Positions 52,123 through 61,774 are shown, numbered from the stretch's first letter. The stretch: DNA of 64,000 nt from Mesorhizobium sp. GbtcB19 (GCF_019091085.1 NZ_JAGXJY010000012.1:1-64000), one strand, 5' to 3'. Notes: generated by a model not told the origin, from the letters alone. Made by a program: numbers and translations.

Positions 52123-52767
52123 GCGACCCGATCCGGCATGCCCGCCGAGAAGCTGCATTTCCCAGGCGAAGGCGACGCCGCTGGCGCCGCCATGTTCGGC
52201 GAGCACACCCGCGAGCGCGGCCGCGGTCTTTTCCCTTGCCCAGTCACGCTGCCATTCGGCCATGACGGCCAGCCAGGTGATCGGCACCGCACCTGCGGCG
52301 GCCATGCGTCGCACGGCCATGTCATGGGCTTCCGCCGAAACGCCGCCGGAGGCGTCGGTAACCACAAAGACGTCGTAGCCCTCGCCGAGCGCTTGGATCG
52401 TCGGCATGGCAAGGCATATCTCGGTCCACAGCGCAGCCAGCACGAGTTGTTTGCGGCCACTCTTCCTGACGATGCTGGTGACGTTCGGGTCTTCCCAAGT
52501 GTTGATGAAAGTGCGGTTGATCGGCTTCTGCTCTGGAAAGACGTCCTGGAGCCCCTTGATCAGATAACCGCCGCGCTCCTCGATCACTGTGGTCAGCACG
52601 GTCGGCACATTGAAGACCTTCGCGGTCTTGGCCAAGCCGATGACGTTGTTGACGATCATCGTCGGCTCGTGGCTGTTGAGATTGGTGAACTGGTATGGCT
52701 GATGGTCGATCAGCACGAGGATGCTGTCTTCGGGGCGAAGCAAGGCGTCAAGACCTGTCTTGGGCAT
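52120..52767 (-). CDS. isochorismatase-family hydrolase (YcaC-like)
   Basis: 215 residues from ATG 52767, AAGGAG 5 bp upstream. Catalytic elements of the cysteine hydrolase fold: Asp in VLIDHQPYQFTNLNSHE, Lys in the RKSGRKQLVLAALWTEICL segment and the Cys in TEICLAMP. It ends GVAFAWEMQLLGGHAGSGR, close to YcaC-type proteins of uncertain substrate. It is likely co-transcribed after the SnoaL-like gene and controlled by the divergent LysR. Confidence 0.9.
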   Translation of the reverse strand: MPKTGLDALLRPEDSILVLIDHQPYQFTNLNSHEPTMIVNNVIGLAKTAKVFNVPTVLTTVIEERGGYLIKGLQDVFPEQKPINRTFINTWEDPNVTSIVRKSGRKQLVLAALWTEICLAMPTIQALGEGYDVFVVTDASGGVSAEAHDMAVRRMAAAGAVPITWLAVMAEWQRDWAREKTAAALAGVLAEHGGASGVAFAWEMQLLGGHAGSGR

Positions 52768-52797
52768 GGAAACTCCTTGGAGAACGCTGAGTGGTGC

Positions 52798-53220
52798 TCA
52801 GGCGGCGGGTGGATCGAGAAAGACGTGCAGGGTCTGGATGAGGTCGCCTTGGAACTGCGCGACATCGGTTCCGCTGACCGCGACGGGACCGTTCGGTGGC
52901 CCGGACTGCCAGCGAAGCCGGCCGACGCCGTGATGGCCGACGGCCGGGCCGATTGCGGAGAAGGCGAACGTCGGGGGCAGGTTCGACAGGAGTGCCGTCA
53001 CCGCTCCATTTATGGCGGCGTGGCCCGTAGCCGCGGCTTGCGGCTCATTGAGAACGGCGTCTGTGGCATAAAGCTCGCGGATCGCCGCGAGGCGCCGTCC
53101 GGCGTCGCGTTCGCCAAACACCCGCTTCAGGTTTGCCTGCATGAGGCGATCGTAGTCGATGGAAGCTTCCGCTGGGATGGACATTGCCACGGCCTCGTGT
53201 TGGGGCACCTTGAGGCCCAT
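52798..53220 (-). CDS. SnoaL/NTF2-like protein
   Basis: 140 residues from ATG 53220 (ATG 53184 possible). The NTF2-like cone shows ELYATDAVLNEPQAAATGHAAINGAV near the middle and a beta-rich C-terminal half ending QTLHVFLDPP. Members are small ligand-binding or isomerase proteins; the substrate is unknown. It lies 30 bp upstream of the isochorismatase gene. Confidence 0.82.
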   Translation of the reverse strand: MGLKVPQHEAVAMSIPAEASIDYDRLMQANLKRVFGERDAGRRLAAIRELYATDAVLNEPQAAATGHAAINGAVTALLSNLPPTFAFSAIGPAVGHHGVGRLRWQSGPPNGPVAVSGTDVAQFQGDLIQTLHVFLDPPAA

Positions 53221-53295
53221 AAATAATTCCGGATTCTGCTTCGATTAGTCATTGATGACTGGAACCAGCTTCAACTGTTCGTTTAAGATCGCCGG

Positions 53296-54222
53296 ATGGA
53301 AACGCTGGCCAACCTGGAATCCTTCATCCGAAGCGCCGAGTGTGGGAGCTTTTCCGCGGCGGCCCGGCGGCTGGGCGTGACGCCAGCCGCGATCAGCCGC
53401 AACGTGGCGATGCTCGAACGCAACCTGGGCATTCGCTTGTTTCAGCGCAGCAGCCGCAGCCTGACCCTGACCGAGGACGGCGAGCGTTTCCTGGTGTCGG
53501 TCACCGATGGGGTCGAATCCATCCAGTCGGCCATTGCCGGCGTGACGACGCAGGCCGGCAAGCCCGCCGGCGTGCTCAAGGTGAGCATGGCTTTGACCTT
53601 CGGGCTGGACCATGTGCTGCCTTTGCTGCCGGCCTTCATGAAGCGCTATCCCGATGTCCAGTTGGACTGGAGCTTCGAGAACCGTCAGGTCGATTTGATA
53701 AGCGAGGGCTACGATGCCGCTATCGGCGGCGGCATGGAACTGGCGTCCGGTGTGATAGCCCGGCGGCTGGCGCCACTGCATGTCATCGCGGTCGCCTCGC
53801 CGGACTATTTGCGGGGCCGCCAGCCGCCGCGGCAACCTCACGAGCTGGCCATGCTGGACGGAATCTCGATGCGCTCGGCGCACACGGGTCGTGTACGCGT
53901 CTGGCGGATGCGCAACCGCGAAGGCGCCGAAACGACGCTGGAACACAAGGCGCGCATGGTGGCCAACGATCCCGAGGCGATATGCCGTGCGGCCCTGATG
54001 GGTCTGGGAGTGGCGATGATCGCCGTGCCATATGTGGAGCGGCACCTCGAAAGCGGTGCGCTGCTACGCCTCCTGCCGGATTGGCATGCCGACCTCGGCG
54101 CGATATCGCTTTACTTCGCCAGCCAGAAATTGCTGCCCGCCAAGACCCGCGCTTTTGTCGATCATGTGTCCGCCGCGTTCCGCGAACAGAACCTAGCGCA
54201 CCGGTTTTCAGCGGATGGATGA
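53296..54222 (+). CDS. LysR-family transcriptional regulator
   Basis: 308 residues. The N-terminal winged HTH (1-60) has ESFIRSAECGSFSAAARRLGVTPAAISRNVAML. The effector domain (about 92-295) begins GVLKVSMALTFGLDHVLPLLPAF and includes DAAIGGGMELASGVIARRL. It is divergent from the SnoaL/isochorismatase pair with 75 bp between, the usual geometry for LysR control. Confidence 0.95.
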   Translation: METLANLESFIRSAECGSFSAAARRLGVTPAAISRNVAMLERNLGIRLFQRSSRSLTLTEDGERFLVSVTDGVESIQSAIAGVTTQAGKPAGVLKVSMALTFGLDHVLPLLPAFMKRYPDVQLDWSFENRQVDLISEGYDAAIGGGMELASGVIARRLAPLHVIAVASPDYLRGRQPPRQPHELAMLDGISMRSAHTGRVRVWRMRNREGAETTLEHKARMVANDPEAICRAALMGLGVAMIAVPYVERHLESGALLRLLPDWHADLGAISLYFASQKLLPAKTRAFVDHVSAAFREQNLAHRFSADG

Positions 54223-54276
54223 TTGCGCGGCAACCGCCCTGGGGGCCGCCCGCTTTGCGCCCTCAGCCCTGCCCGT

Positions 54277-54831
54277 TCAAGCCCGGGCGGTTCCGGCCTG
54301 AGATTTACGCGCATTCCCATTCGCGCCGTCGAGCAGCGCGATCAATCCCTTGAGGATCTCGATCGGCGGCGGCGGGCATCCCGGAATGTGCAGGTCGACC
54401 GGCACCACGTCCGACACGCCGCCGACGACCGCATAGCTGCCGGCAAAGCAGCCGCCGTCCTTGGCGCAGTCGCCAAGCGCGACCACCCATTTCGGATTGG
54501 GCGTCGCGTCAAAGGTCCGCTTCAGCGCCTCGCGCATGTTCTTGGTGACCGGCCCGGTGACCAAAAGCACGTCGGCATGGCGCGGCGAGGCGACGAAGTG
54601 GAAGCCGAAGCGCTCGATGTCGTAGAAGGCGTTGTTGAGCGCATGCATCTCGAGCTCGCATCCATTGCAGGAACCGGCATCGACCGCGCGGATCGACAGG
54701 CTCCGGCCGAGCTTCCTGCGCGCCATGCCGTCGAGCGCGCGCGCCAGCTCGTCGACCGCCGCATCGCTGACCTGCGGCGCGCGTTCGGTCAAGGGCGGGC
54801 GGATCAGGCTTTCGAAGAGGAGTTTTCGCAT
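54277..54831 (-). CDS. hyfI: HyfI/NuoB-like iron-sulfur subunit
   Basis: 184 residues from ATG 54831. Complex I NuoB/hydrogenase small subunit family: the cluster cysteines are C55 and C58 in AGSCNGCELEMHAL, C122 in GDCAKDGG (C128 nearby) and C152 in IPGCPPPP. So the proximal [4Fe-4S] cluster site seems intact. It is the last gene of the Hyf-like operon, 21 bp after the large subunit. The symbol indicates homology; the complex is probably of the Ehr type. Confidence 0.9.
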   Translation of the reverse strand: MRKLLFESLIRPPLTERAPQVSDAAVDELARALDGMARRKLGRSLSIRAVDAGSCNGCELEMHALNNAFYDIERFGFHFVASPRHADVLLVTGPVTKNMREALKRTFDATPNPKWVVALGDCAKDGGCFAGSYAVVGGVSDVVPVDLHIPGCPPPPIEILKGLIALLDGANGNARKSQAGTARA

Positions 54832-54852
54832 GACGGTGTGCCTTCGACCAGC

Positions 54853-56385
54853 TTAGAGATCGTGGCCGGAATAGGAGCAGTTGAACGATTTGTTGCAGAG
54901 CGGGAAGTCGGCGACGATGTTGCCCTCGATCGCCGCTTCCAGCAGCGGCCACTGGAACCATGACGGGTCGCGCAGGTGGCAGCGCTCGATCGTGCCGTCC
55001 TCGCCGATGCGCAGCCAGGCGAGTATGTCGCCGCGAAAACCCTCGACCAGTGCCATGCCTTCGCGCGGCGCGGCACTACCCGCCACGGCGAGGTCGATGT
55101 GGATCGGGCCGGCGGGCAGCCGCCCCAGAATCTGTTCGACCAGCGACAGGCTCTGCTCGACCTCCCGCACGCGGATCCAGACGCGCGCGTTGACATCGCC
55201 CTCCTGCAGCACCGGCACATCGAAGGTCAACTGATCGTAGGGCGCATAGCCCGGCGTGCGCCGCGCATCGAAATCGCGGCCCGAGGCGCGTCCGACATAG
55301 CCGCCGGCGGCATATTGCCGGGCAAGCTCGACCTTGAGCCGCCCCGTCGCCACCGTGCGGTCCTGCAGCGAGGCTGTGTTGTCGTAGAGCTCGACCAGAT
55401 GCGGGAAGCGCCGCCTGATCTCCGCGACCAGCGACCGGATGGCATCTGCGCCAGCTTCGTTCAGATCGCTTGCCGTGCCGCCGGGCAGGATGCGGTCACG
55501 CATCAGGCGATGGCCAAAGGCCGCGTCGGCGGCGCGCAGCGCGCGTTCGCGCAGCACGCCGCAATGCGCGTGCATGATCGCGAAAGCGGCGTCGTTGCAG
55601 ATGGCGCCGATGTCGCCGAGGTGATTGGCAAGGCGCTCCAGCTCCGCCATCAGCGCGCGCAGCCATGTCGCGCGCGGCGGTGGTGTGACGCCGAGCGCCG
55701 CCTCCACCGCGCGGGCGAAGGCCAGCGAATAGGCGACCGTGCTGTCGCCGGAGGTCCTGCCCGCCAGCTTCGCGGCACGATCGATCGCCGCTCCCGCCAT
55801 CAGGCCCTCGATGCCCTTGTGCACATAGCCCAGCCGCTCTTCCAGCCGCACCACCGTTTCGCCGCCGGCCGTGAAGCGGAAATGTCCCGGCTCGATGATG
55901 CCGGCATGCACCGGCCCGACCGCGATCTGGTGGAGGCTTTCGCCTTCGGCCACCAGGAACCGGTAGGAGGCGGCGGCTGGCGGCCCGCCGGGCCGCGCCG
56001 CCAGCGGGTGGCTGACGTCCCATTGGCCATGGTCGAGCCAGCGCCGTGTATCGGGAAGGCCTTGCGGCGCCAGCCCGAAAAGATCCGCCGCGGCGCGTTC
56101 CAATCGCAGAGCCGGCGGATGATGCTGGCCGACCGACGGGTAGCGGCCGCCGCGGCAATCCAGGCTGATGACGCCGATGTCCAGCGCCTCGTCCAGAAGC
56201 GCCATGTGAACCTTGTCCGGCTCCCCCCACAGGCCGAGCAGGTTCCAGCGGCCGTTGGCGAGCTGCTCGACGGCGAGGTTCCAGAGCTTCGGGGCCACCA
56301 CGGCGCGCGGCCAGGGTGCGTGATGCTCGACCTGACGGTCGGCTTCGATGAGATCGGCGAGCGCTGGCATGTTCTTCCGGATCAT
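54853..56385 (-). CDS. hyfG: HyfG/NuoCD-like large subunit lacking NiFe ligands
   Basis: About 510 residues from ATG 56385 (GTG 56394 would overlap the previous stop). An N-terminal NuoC-like part (about 1-150) is fused to a NuoD/hydrogenase large-subunit-like part. Where NiFe hydrogenases have RxCGxC, this reads GRTSGDST (about 209-216), and the C-terminal DPCxxC is replaced by FNCSYSGHDL. The metal centre is therefore almost certainly absent, as in Ehr complexes and complex I. It keeps the VGPVHAGIIEPGHFRF quinone-site-like segment. Confidence 0.92.
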   Translation of the reverse strand: MIRKNMPALADLIEADRQVEHHAPWPRAVVAPKLWNLAVEQLANGRWNLLGLWGEPDKVHMALLDEALDIGVISLDCRGGRYPSVGQHHPPALRLERAAADLFGLAPQGLPDTRRWLDHGQWDVSHPLAARPGGPPAAASYRFLVAEGESLHQIAVGPVHAGIIEPGHFRFTAGGETVVRLEERLGYVHKGIEGLMAGAAIDRAAKLAGRTSGDSTVAYSLAFARAVEAALGVTPPPRATWLRALMAELERLANHLGDIGAICNDAAFAIMHAHCGVLRERALRAADAAFGHRLMRDRILPGGTASDLNEAGADAIRSLVAEIRRRFPHLVELYDNTASLQDRTVATGRLKVELARQYAAGGYVGRASGRDFDARRTPGYAPYDQLTFDVPVLQEGDVNARVWIRVREVEQSLSLVEQILGRLPAGPIHIDLAVAGSAAPREGMALVEGFRGDILAWLRIGEDGTIERCHLRDPSWFQWPLLEAAIEGNIVADFPLCNKSFNCSYSGHDL

Positions 56386-56390
56386 GCGCG

Positions 56391-57842
56391 TCACCCCAGG
56401 ATGCCGGCGACGTGCTGGAACCACGCCACCAGCGGCGCCGGCAGGTAGATGCCGGCCGCAAACACCAGAGCGAGGTGCGAATACATCGGCACGTATGACG
56501 CCTCGACCGGGGCCATGCCGCCGCGCGGATCGCCGAAGGCGAGCCCGGTCAGCCGCAAGAGCAGCGCGCCGAAGGCGATCAGCAGCCCGAACACCAGCGG
56601 GATCGCCAGCCACGGATATCTGGCGAAGGTCGAGCTGACGACCAGGAACTCGCTCATGAAGATGCCGAGCGGCGGCAGGCCGGCGATGGCGACGACGCCG
56701 ATCACCAGCGCCCAGCCAAGCCCGGGATGGCTTTCGGTCAGGCCCCTGATCTCGGAGATCTTCTGCGTGCCCTTGACCTGCGCGATGTGGCCGACGGCGA
56801 AGAAGATCGCTGACTTGGTCAGGCTGTGCATGACCATGTGCAGCAGGCCGGCGAAGTTGGCGAGCGGCCCGCCCATGCCGAAGGCAAAGACGATGATGCC
56901 CATATGCTCGATCGAGGAATAGGCGAACAGGCGTTTGATGTCGCGGCGCCGGTAGAGCATGAAGGCGGCGAAGATCAGTGAAGTCAGCCCCATCGTGACC
57001 ATCAGCGGCCCGGGCCCGATCGCCTGCGGGCTCGCCGCGAGCAGCAGTTTGAAGCGCAGCACGGCGTAAAGCGCGACGTTGAGCAGCAGGCCCGACAGCA
57101 CCGCCGAGATCGGCGTCGGACCTTCGGCGTGCGCGTCGGGCAGCCAGGCATGCAAGGGGGCAAGGCCGACCTTGGTGCCGTAGCCAAGTAGCAGGAAGAT
57201 GAAGGCGACGCTGAGGAGCGCGGGGTCGAAATGCGCCGCCTTCTCGATCAGCACCGACCAGACCATGGCGTTGGTGCCCTCGCCGACGACCGGCTGCGCG
57301 GCCATGTAGACCAGGATGGTGCCGAACAAGGCGAGCGCGATGCCGACGCTGCCGAGGATGAAGTATTTCCAGGCCGCCTCCAGCGCCTCATGCGTGCGGT
57401 AGATGCCGACCATCAGCACGGTGGTGAGCGTGGCGAGTTCCACCGCGACCCACATCAGCCCGATATTGTTCGACACGAAGGCGAGGTTCATGCCGAACAT
57501 CATGATCTGGTACATGGCGTGGTAGAACCGCAGGTTCGGCGCGGTCAGCCGCCCGGTCTCCAGCTCATGCGCGATGTAGGAGGCGCTGAACACGCTGGTG
57601 GTGAAGCCGACGAATGTGTTGAGCACGATGAAGACGATATTGAGGTCGTCGACGATGAGATATTGCCCCGGCGCCGGCCGCTCGGTGACGAACAGCGACA
57701 GCGCCGCGAGCAAGGTGAGCAGGCTGGCGATGACGTTCACCATGGCCGTCATCTTGTAGTTCGGCAACGCCGCCAGGATGGCTGCGGCGGCGGCCGGGAT
57801 GAAAAGGATCGCGGCCACGGCGTCGAAGGAAAACCCGCTCAC
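56391..57842 (-). CDS. hyfF: HyfF-like NuoN/Mrp-type proton antiporter subunit
   Basis: 483 residues from GTG 57842 (GTGA overlap with hyfE). About 14 membrane helices. The antiporter signature includes WVAVELATLTTVLMVGIYR (conserved Glu), GTKVGLAPLHAWLPDAHAEG (helix-7/8 Lys-His) and IKRLFAYSSIEHMG. It would carry protons or sodium ions in an energy-converting complex. Confidence 0.92.
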   Translation of the reverse strand: MSGFSFDAVAAILFIPAAAAAILAALPNYKMTAMVNVIASLLTLLAALSLFVTERPAPGQYLIVDDLNIVFIVLNTFVGFTTSVFSASYIAHELETGRLTAPNLRFYHAMYQIMMFGMNLAFVSNNIGLMWVAVELATLTTVLMVGIYRTHEALEAAWKYFILGSVGIALALFGTILVYMAAQPVVGEGTNAMVWSVLIEKAAHFDPALLSVAFIFLLLGYGTKVGLAPLHAWLPDAHAEGPTPISAVLSGLLLNVALYAVLRFKLLLAASPQAIGPGPLMVTMGLTSLIFAAFMLYRRRDIKRLFAYSSIEHMGIIVFAFGMGGPLANFAGLLHMVMHSLTKSAIFFAVGHIAQVKGTQKISEIRGLTESHPGLGWALVIGVVAIAGLPPLGIFMSEFLVVSSTFARYPWLAIPLVFGLLIAFGALLLRLTGLAFGDPRGGMAPVEASYVPMYSHLALVFAAGIYLPAPLVAWFQHVAGILG

Positions 57843-58504
57843 CGGCGTTCTCCCCGGTAGTCGTCGAGCGCGCCGACATCGACCGAATCGAACCGCTCCC
57901 GGATGCGGAACAGGAAGACGCCGATAACGATGAAGGCGATCAGGATCGAGAAGGCGACGCTGATCTCGACGACCAGCGGCATGCCCTTGGCGCCGGTGGC
58001 GGCCAGCACCAGGCCGTTTTCCAGCGACATGAAGCCGACGACCTGGCTGACGGCGTTGCGCCTCGTGACCATCACCAGCAGCCCCAGCAAAATGATCGAC
58101 AGCGCGAAGGCGAGATCCTCGCGGGCGAGCGGGTCGGCCTCGGGCGTCACCCGCAGCATCAGCACCATGGAGAGCGTCACCAGCCCGATGCCGGCAAGCA
58201 TGGTCGGGCCGATGCCGACGGCGGTTTCGATGTCGCGGTGGATGCCGAGCCGCTGGATGATGCGATGCAGCCCGACGGGGATGACGATGGCCTTGAACAC
58301 CAGCGCTATTGCCGCGGTGATGTAGAGATGATGCGCGTCCTGGATATAGGCCTGCCAGGCGACCGACAGCGCCAGCACCACCGCGTGCAGCGCAAAGACG
58401 TTGATCAGCGCGAACAGCCTGTCCTGGTAGAGCATCATGAAGGAGATCAGCACCAGGCTGCCGGCGAGCAGATGGGCGATGTCGAAGGTGAGACCGTTCA
58501 TCAC
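57839..58504 (-). CDS. hyfE: HyfE-like membrane subunit
   Basis: 221 residues from GTG 58504, or 220 from ATG 58501, overlapping the hyfC stop. About six to seven helices in the HyfE/NuoK-like arrangement, with GFMSLENGLVLAATGAKGM, where the conserved Glu lies, and ILIAFIVIGVFLFRI near the end. It is a membrane arm subunit with no clear catalytic role. Confidence 0.88.
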   Translation of the reverse strand: MMNGLTFDIAHLLAGSLVLISFMMLYQDRLFALINVFALHAVVLALSVAWQAYIQDAHHLYITAAIALVFKAIVIPVGLHRIIQRLGIHRDIETAVGIGPTMLAGIGLVTLSMVLMLRVTPEADPLAREDLAFALSIILLGLLVMVTRRNAVSQVVGFMSLENGLVLAATGAKGMPLVVEISVAFSILIAFIVIGVFLFRIRERFDSVDVGALDDYRGERR

Positions 58505-59457
58505 AGGCTCCGCGACACGAACAGCAAAAGCGTGCCGAGCAGCGCCAGCATCAGCGCAGCACCCAGGAAATCCGGCACGCGGAAGACACGCATCTTGGCG
58601 ACCGCGGTCTCGAACACGGCAAGCAGGATGGCGAGCACCGCGAGCTTGCCGAGATAGGCGGCGGCGCCGATGGCCAGCGATTTCGCACCCGTTCCCGCGC
58701 TCCCCAGCCCCCAGGGCAGGAAGACGCAGGAGATCAGCGACATGTAGAGCAGTAGCTTGAGGAAGCTGGCGAGCTCGATCATCGCCAGATGCCGGCCGGA
58801 ATATTCCAGGATCATCGCCTCATGCACCATGGTGAGTTCCAGATGCGTGGCCGGATTGTCGACCGGAATGCGCGCATTCTCGGCGATCGCCACCATCACC
58901 AGGGCGATCAGCGACATGCCGAGCGACACCCGCAACCCCACCTCGGGCGAGCCCATGAAGGCGGCGACCGTCGAAAGCTGCGTGGCGCCTGCGACCAGCG
59001 CCAGGCTGAAGACGATGAGCAGCATCGCCGGTTCGGCGAGCGACGCGATCATCACCTCGCGGCTGGCGCCGATGCCGCCGAAGCTGGTGCCGACATCCAT
59101 TCCGGCCAGCGCCTGGAAGAAGCGCGCGCTGCCGAGCAGCGCCACGATGACGATGAGGTCGGCGGCCCAGCTGAACTCGAGGCCGGTGGCGAAGGTCGGC
59201 ACGAGCGCTGCCGCAACCCAGGTGGCGGCAAAGATCAGATAGGGCGTCACCCGGAACAGCCAGGACGCATTGTCCGCCAGCACGACCTCCTTGCGCATCA
59301 GCCTGACGAGATCGCGATAGGGCTGGATCACGGAAGGCCCCTGCCGCCTCACCAGCCTCGCCTTCACCTTGCGCACGAAGCCGATCAGAAGCGGCGCCAG
59401 CAACAGCACCGAAAACATCTGCGCGCCCTGCACCGCGAGCTCCAGGATCACGGCCAT
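58501..59457 (-). CDS. hyfC: HyfC/NuoH-like membrane subunit
   Basis: 318 residues from ATG 59457, overlapping the hyfB stop by 10 bp. Eight helices of the NuoH/HycD family: the loop motif RRQGPSVIQPYRDLVRLMRK, GSARFFQALAGMDVGTSFGG and MVHEAMILEYSGRHLAMIE, with the conserved Glu and Arg residues of the quinone/ion channel. It links the soluble arm to the antiporter subunits. Confidence 0.92.
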   Translation of the reverse strand: MAVILELAVQGAQMFSVLLLAPLLIGFVRKVKARLVRRQGPSVIQPYRDLVRLMRKEVVLADNASWLFRVTPYLIFAATWVAAALVPTFATGLEFSWAADLIVIVALLGSARFFQALAGMDVGTSFGGIGASREVMIASLAEPAMLLIVFSLALVAGATQLSTVAAFMGSPEVGLRVSLGMSLIALVMVAIAENARIPVDNPATHLELTMVHEAMILEYSGRHLAMIELASFLKLLLYMSLISCVFLPWGLGSAGTGAKSLAIGAAAYLGKLAVLAILLAVFETAVAKMRVFRVPDFLGAALMLALLGTLLLFVSRSL

Positions 59458-61466
59458 AGCGCAAGCACCAGGAGCAGGATGACGAGGTAAAGAAAAACCA
59501 GCGTCAGGTAGCGGCGGATGGTCAGGAACTGCAGGTGGTTCAACCGCTCGGTGGCGAAATCGATCGCGCCGGTGATCGGCTGGTAGAAGATCTCCCAGGC
59601 CACGTCATGCATATCCACCTTGATGCGGGCCGGGTCGAGGGAGCCTGGCGCCGGCATGTCCACCGTTTCGCGAGCGCGGAAGGCGAAGCTGCCGAAGACG
59701 CGGCGGATGGGCTGCGCGAAGCTCGCGGCCGTGTATTGCGCGGCCGGCACCGCATCCGCGAAGCCGCAGCCCCATGCGATGCCCCGGCGCACGGCATGCG
59801 AGGCGAAGCGGTGGATGAAGAAGGCCGCGAGCGACGCCGAAATGGCGATGAAGGCGAAGACCAAGAGGCCGTTATAGGAGCTGCGGCTCTCGGCGATCGG
59901 CACGATCGACAGCCAGGGCTCGGCCATCTGCACCGGCATGCGGTCGCCGACGAGCGAAAGCGTCACCGGCGACAGGCCGTCGAGGACGAAGCCGGGCACA
60001 ATGCCGGCAAGCAGGCAGAAGACGGCAAGCACCGCCATCGCCGCCAGCGACCAGCGGTCGACCTCATGCGCGCGCTCCACCGCCGCCGACCGCGCCCGGC
60101 CGAGGAAGGTGATGCCGAATGCCTTGACGAAGCAGGCCGCGGCCAAGGCTGCCGCCAGCGCCAGCATGCCGCCGACCGCGGGCACGATGACCTTCAGTCC
60201 CCATTGCGGCAGCTCGGGACTGCGCAAGATGGCCTGGAAGACCAGCCATTCGGAGGCAAAGCCGTTGAAGGGCGGCAGCGCCGAGATCGAGACGCAGCCG
60301 ACGAGGAAGACGAAGCTGGTCACCGGCAGGCGGTGGATGAGGCCGCCGAGCTTCTCCATGTCGCGTTCGCCGGTCGCCGTCAGCACCGCGCCGGCGCCGA
60401 AGAACAGCAGGCTCTTGAAGAAGGAGTGGTTCAGCACGTGGAACAGCGCCGCGGTGAAGGCCAGCGCCGCGGCCGACGGCATGGCATTCGCCTTGAAGGC
60501 GAGCGCGAGGCCGAGACTGGCAAATATGACGCCTATATTCTCGATGGTCGAATAGGCGAGCAGCCGCTTGAGATCCTTTTCCATCAGCGCGTGGAGGATG
60601 CCGAGCACCGCCGTCACGCCGCCGATCAGGAGCACTGCGACGCCCGACCACCATGCCGGCTCGCCAAGCAGGTCGAACACCACGCGGATGAAGCCGTAGA
60701 TGGCGACCTTCGTCATGATGCCGCTCATCAGCGCCGAGACGTGGCTGGGTGCCGCCGGATGGGCAAGCGGCAGCCAGGCATGCAGCGGCACGAGGCCGGC
60801 CTTGGAGCCGGCGCCGAGCAGCATGAGAACGAGCACCGCGCCGGCGGCGTACGGTCCGGGATGTGCCGTCCGCATCGCGTCGAACACGTAGGTTCCGGCC
60901 GGCCCCGCCAGCGTGCCGAAGGCAAGCAGCAGGGCCAGCGTGCCGAAGCTCGCCATCACCAGGTAGATATAGCCTGCCCGCCTGTTGGCCTCGTCGCCGT
61001 GATGCGCCATGACCAGCGCCCAGGAGGCGAGCGACATGAACTCCCAGGACAACAGGAAGCTGAAAGCGTCGTTCGCGAGCACGACGAGGTTCATGCCGGC
61101 GAGGAATGCCGGGTAGAACGGCAGCACGCGATGTGGTGTGGCCTCGTGCCGGCCGTAACCGAGACCGTAGAGGCTGGCAATGGCGCCGCCCAGATTGACG
61201 ACGACGAGGAAGAACGCCGACAGGCCGTCGAGACGGAACCGGGCGCCCGTCCAGGGCAGGCCGAGCGGCAATGTGATGGCCGACGCCGCTTCGGGATTGC
61301 GGGCGAGATGGCCGGCGGCGATCACGAACAGGGCGGCGGAAATGATAAGCGCCGCGCCATAGATCAGATGCGTTGCTGAAGCGCGCCGGCCGACCACCGC
61401 GGCCAGCAGGGCTGTCGCCAGAAGCGCGGCAGGGCCGCACATGAGAAGGGCGACCGTCGAATTCAA
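59448..61466 (-). CDS. hyfB: HyfB/NuoL-like proton antiporter subunit
   Basis: 672 residues from TTG 61466, which overlaps the XRE stop (TTGA), so start and coupling agree. About 16 helices. SWEFMSLASWALVMAHHGDE carries the conserved Glu, GSKAGLVPLHAWLPLAHPAA the Lys-His helix and LKRLLAYSTIENIGVIFASL the second half. It is the large antiporter-like subunit of the complex. Confidence 0.93.
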   Translation of the reverse strand: MNSTVALLMCGPAALLATALLAAVVGRRASATHLIYGAALIISAALFVIAAGHLARNPEAASAITLPLGLPWTGARFRLDGLSAFFLVVVNLGGAIASLYGLGYGRHEATPHRVLPFYPAFLAGMNLVVLANDAFSFLLSWEFMSLASWALVMAHHGDEANRRAGYIYLVMASFGTLALLLAFGTLAGPAGTYVFDAMRTAHPGPYAAGAVLVLMLLGAGSKAGLVPLHAWLPLAHPAAPSHVSALMSGIMTKVAIYGFIRVVFDLLGEPAWWSGVAVLLIGGVTAVLGILHALMEKDLKRLLAYSTIENIGVIFASLGLALAFKANAMPSAAALAFTAALFHVLNHSFFKSLLFFGAGAVLTATGERDMEKLGGLIHRLPVTSFVFLVGCVSISALPPFNGFASEWLVFQAILRSPELPQWGLKVIVPAVGGMLALAAALAAACFVKAFGITFLGRARSAAVERAHEVDRWSLAAMAVLAVFCLLAGIVPGFVLDGLSPVTLSLVGDRMPVQMAEPWLSIVPIAESRSSYNGLLVFAFIAISASLAAFFIHRFASHAVRRGIAWGCGFADAVPAAQYTAASFAQPIRRVFGSFAFRARETVDMPAPGSLDPARIKVDMHDVAWEIFYQPITGAIDFATERLNHLQFLTIRRYLTLVFLYLVILLLVLALWP

Positions 61467-61774
61467 GGCAGGCTCCCGCCGGGTTCGGCCTCATTGCCGT
61501 CGGCTTCGGAGGTCTTGGCCGGATCGAAGCCGGCCTTCAGCCGCACGCCGCGCCCGCCGCCCTGGCTGACCGCGCCTTCGCCGATCAGTTCGATGCCGGC
61601 CACCTCGAGCGCGGCGATCAGCTTCATCAGCGAATCGACATTGCCCCGGATGATCGAGCCGCTGGCTTCCATGCGCTGGATCGTCGGCACCGACAGGCCG
61701 GACAATTCGGCAAGCCGGCGCTGATCGATGCCGAGCAGCGATCTGGCGGCGCGCAATTGCGGTGCGGTTATCAC
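61463..61774 (-). CDS. XRE-family regulator heading the Hyf/Ehr operon
   Basis: 103 residues from ATG 61774. An N-terminal HTH (about 5-60): TAPQLRAARSLLGIDQRRLA and LSGLSVPTIQRMEASGS. The C-terminal tail (about 60-103) is hydrophilic with no clear domain. It is co-translated with hyfB, so it is probably an autoregulator of the operon through the upstream palindrome at 61854. Confidence 0.88.
   Translation of the reverse strand: MITAPQLRAARSLLGIDQRRLAELSGLSVPTIQRMEASGSIIRGNVDSLMKLIAALEVAGIELIGEGAVSQGGGRGVRLKAGFDPAKTSEADGNEAEPGGSLP

Noticed and set aside
54853-56385. Active [NiFe] hydrogenase or formate hydrogenlyase
   Set aside because: The large subunit lacks both CxxC ligand pairs, and no maturation, formate dehydrogenase or ferredoxin genes are nearby.
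59535-61379. Long plus-strand open frame opposite hyfB
   Set aside because: It is the antisense shadow of a clear NuoL-like gene, very rich in His/Arg/Glu, with no domain.
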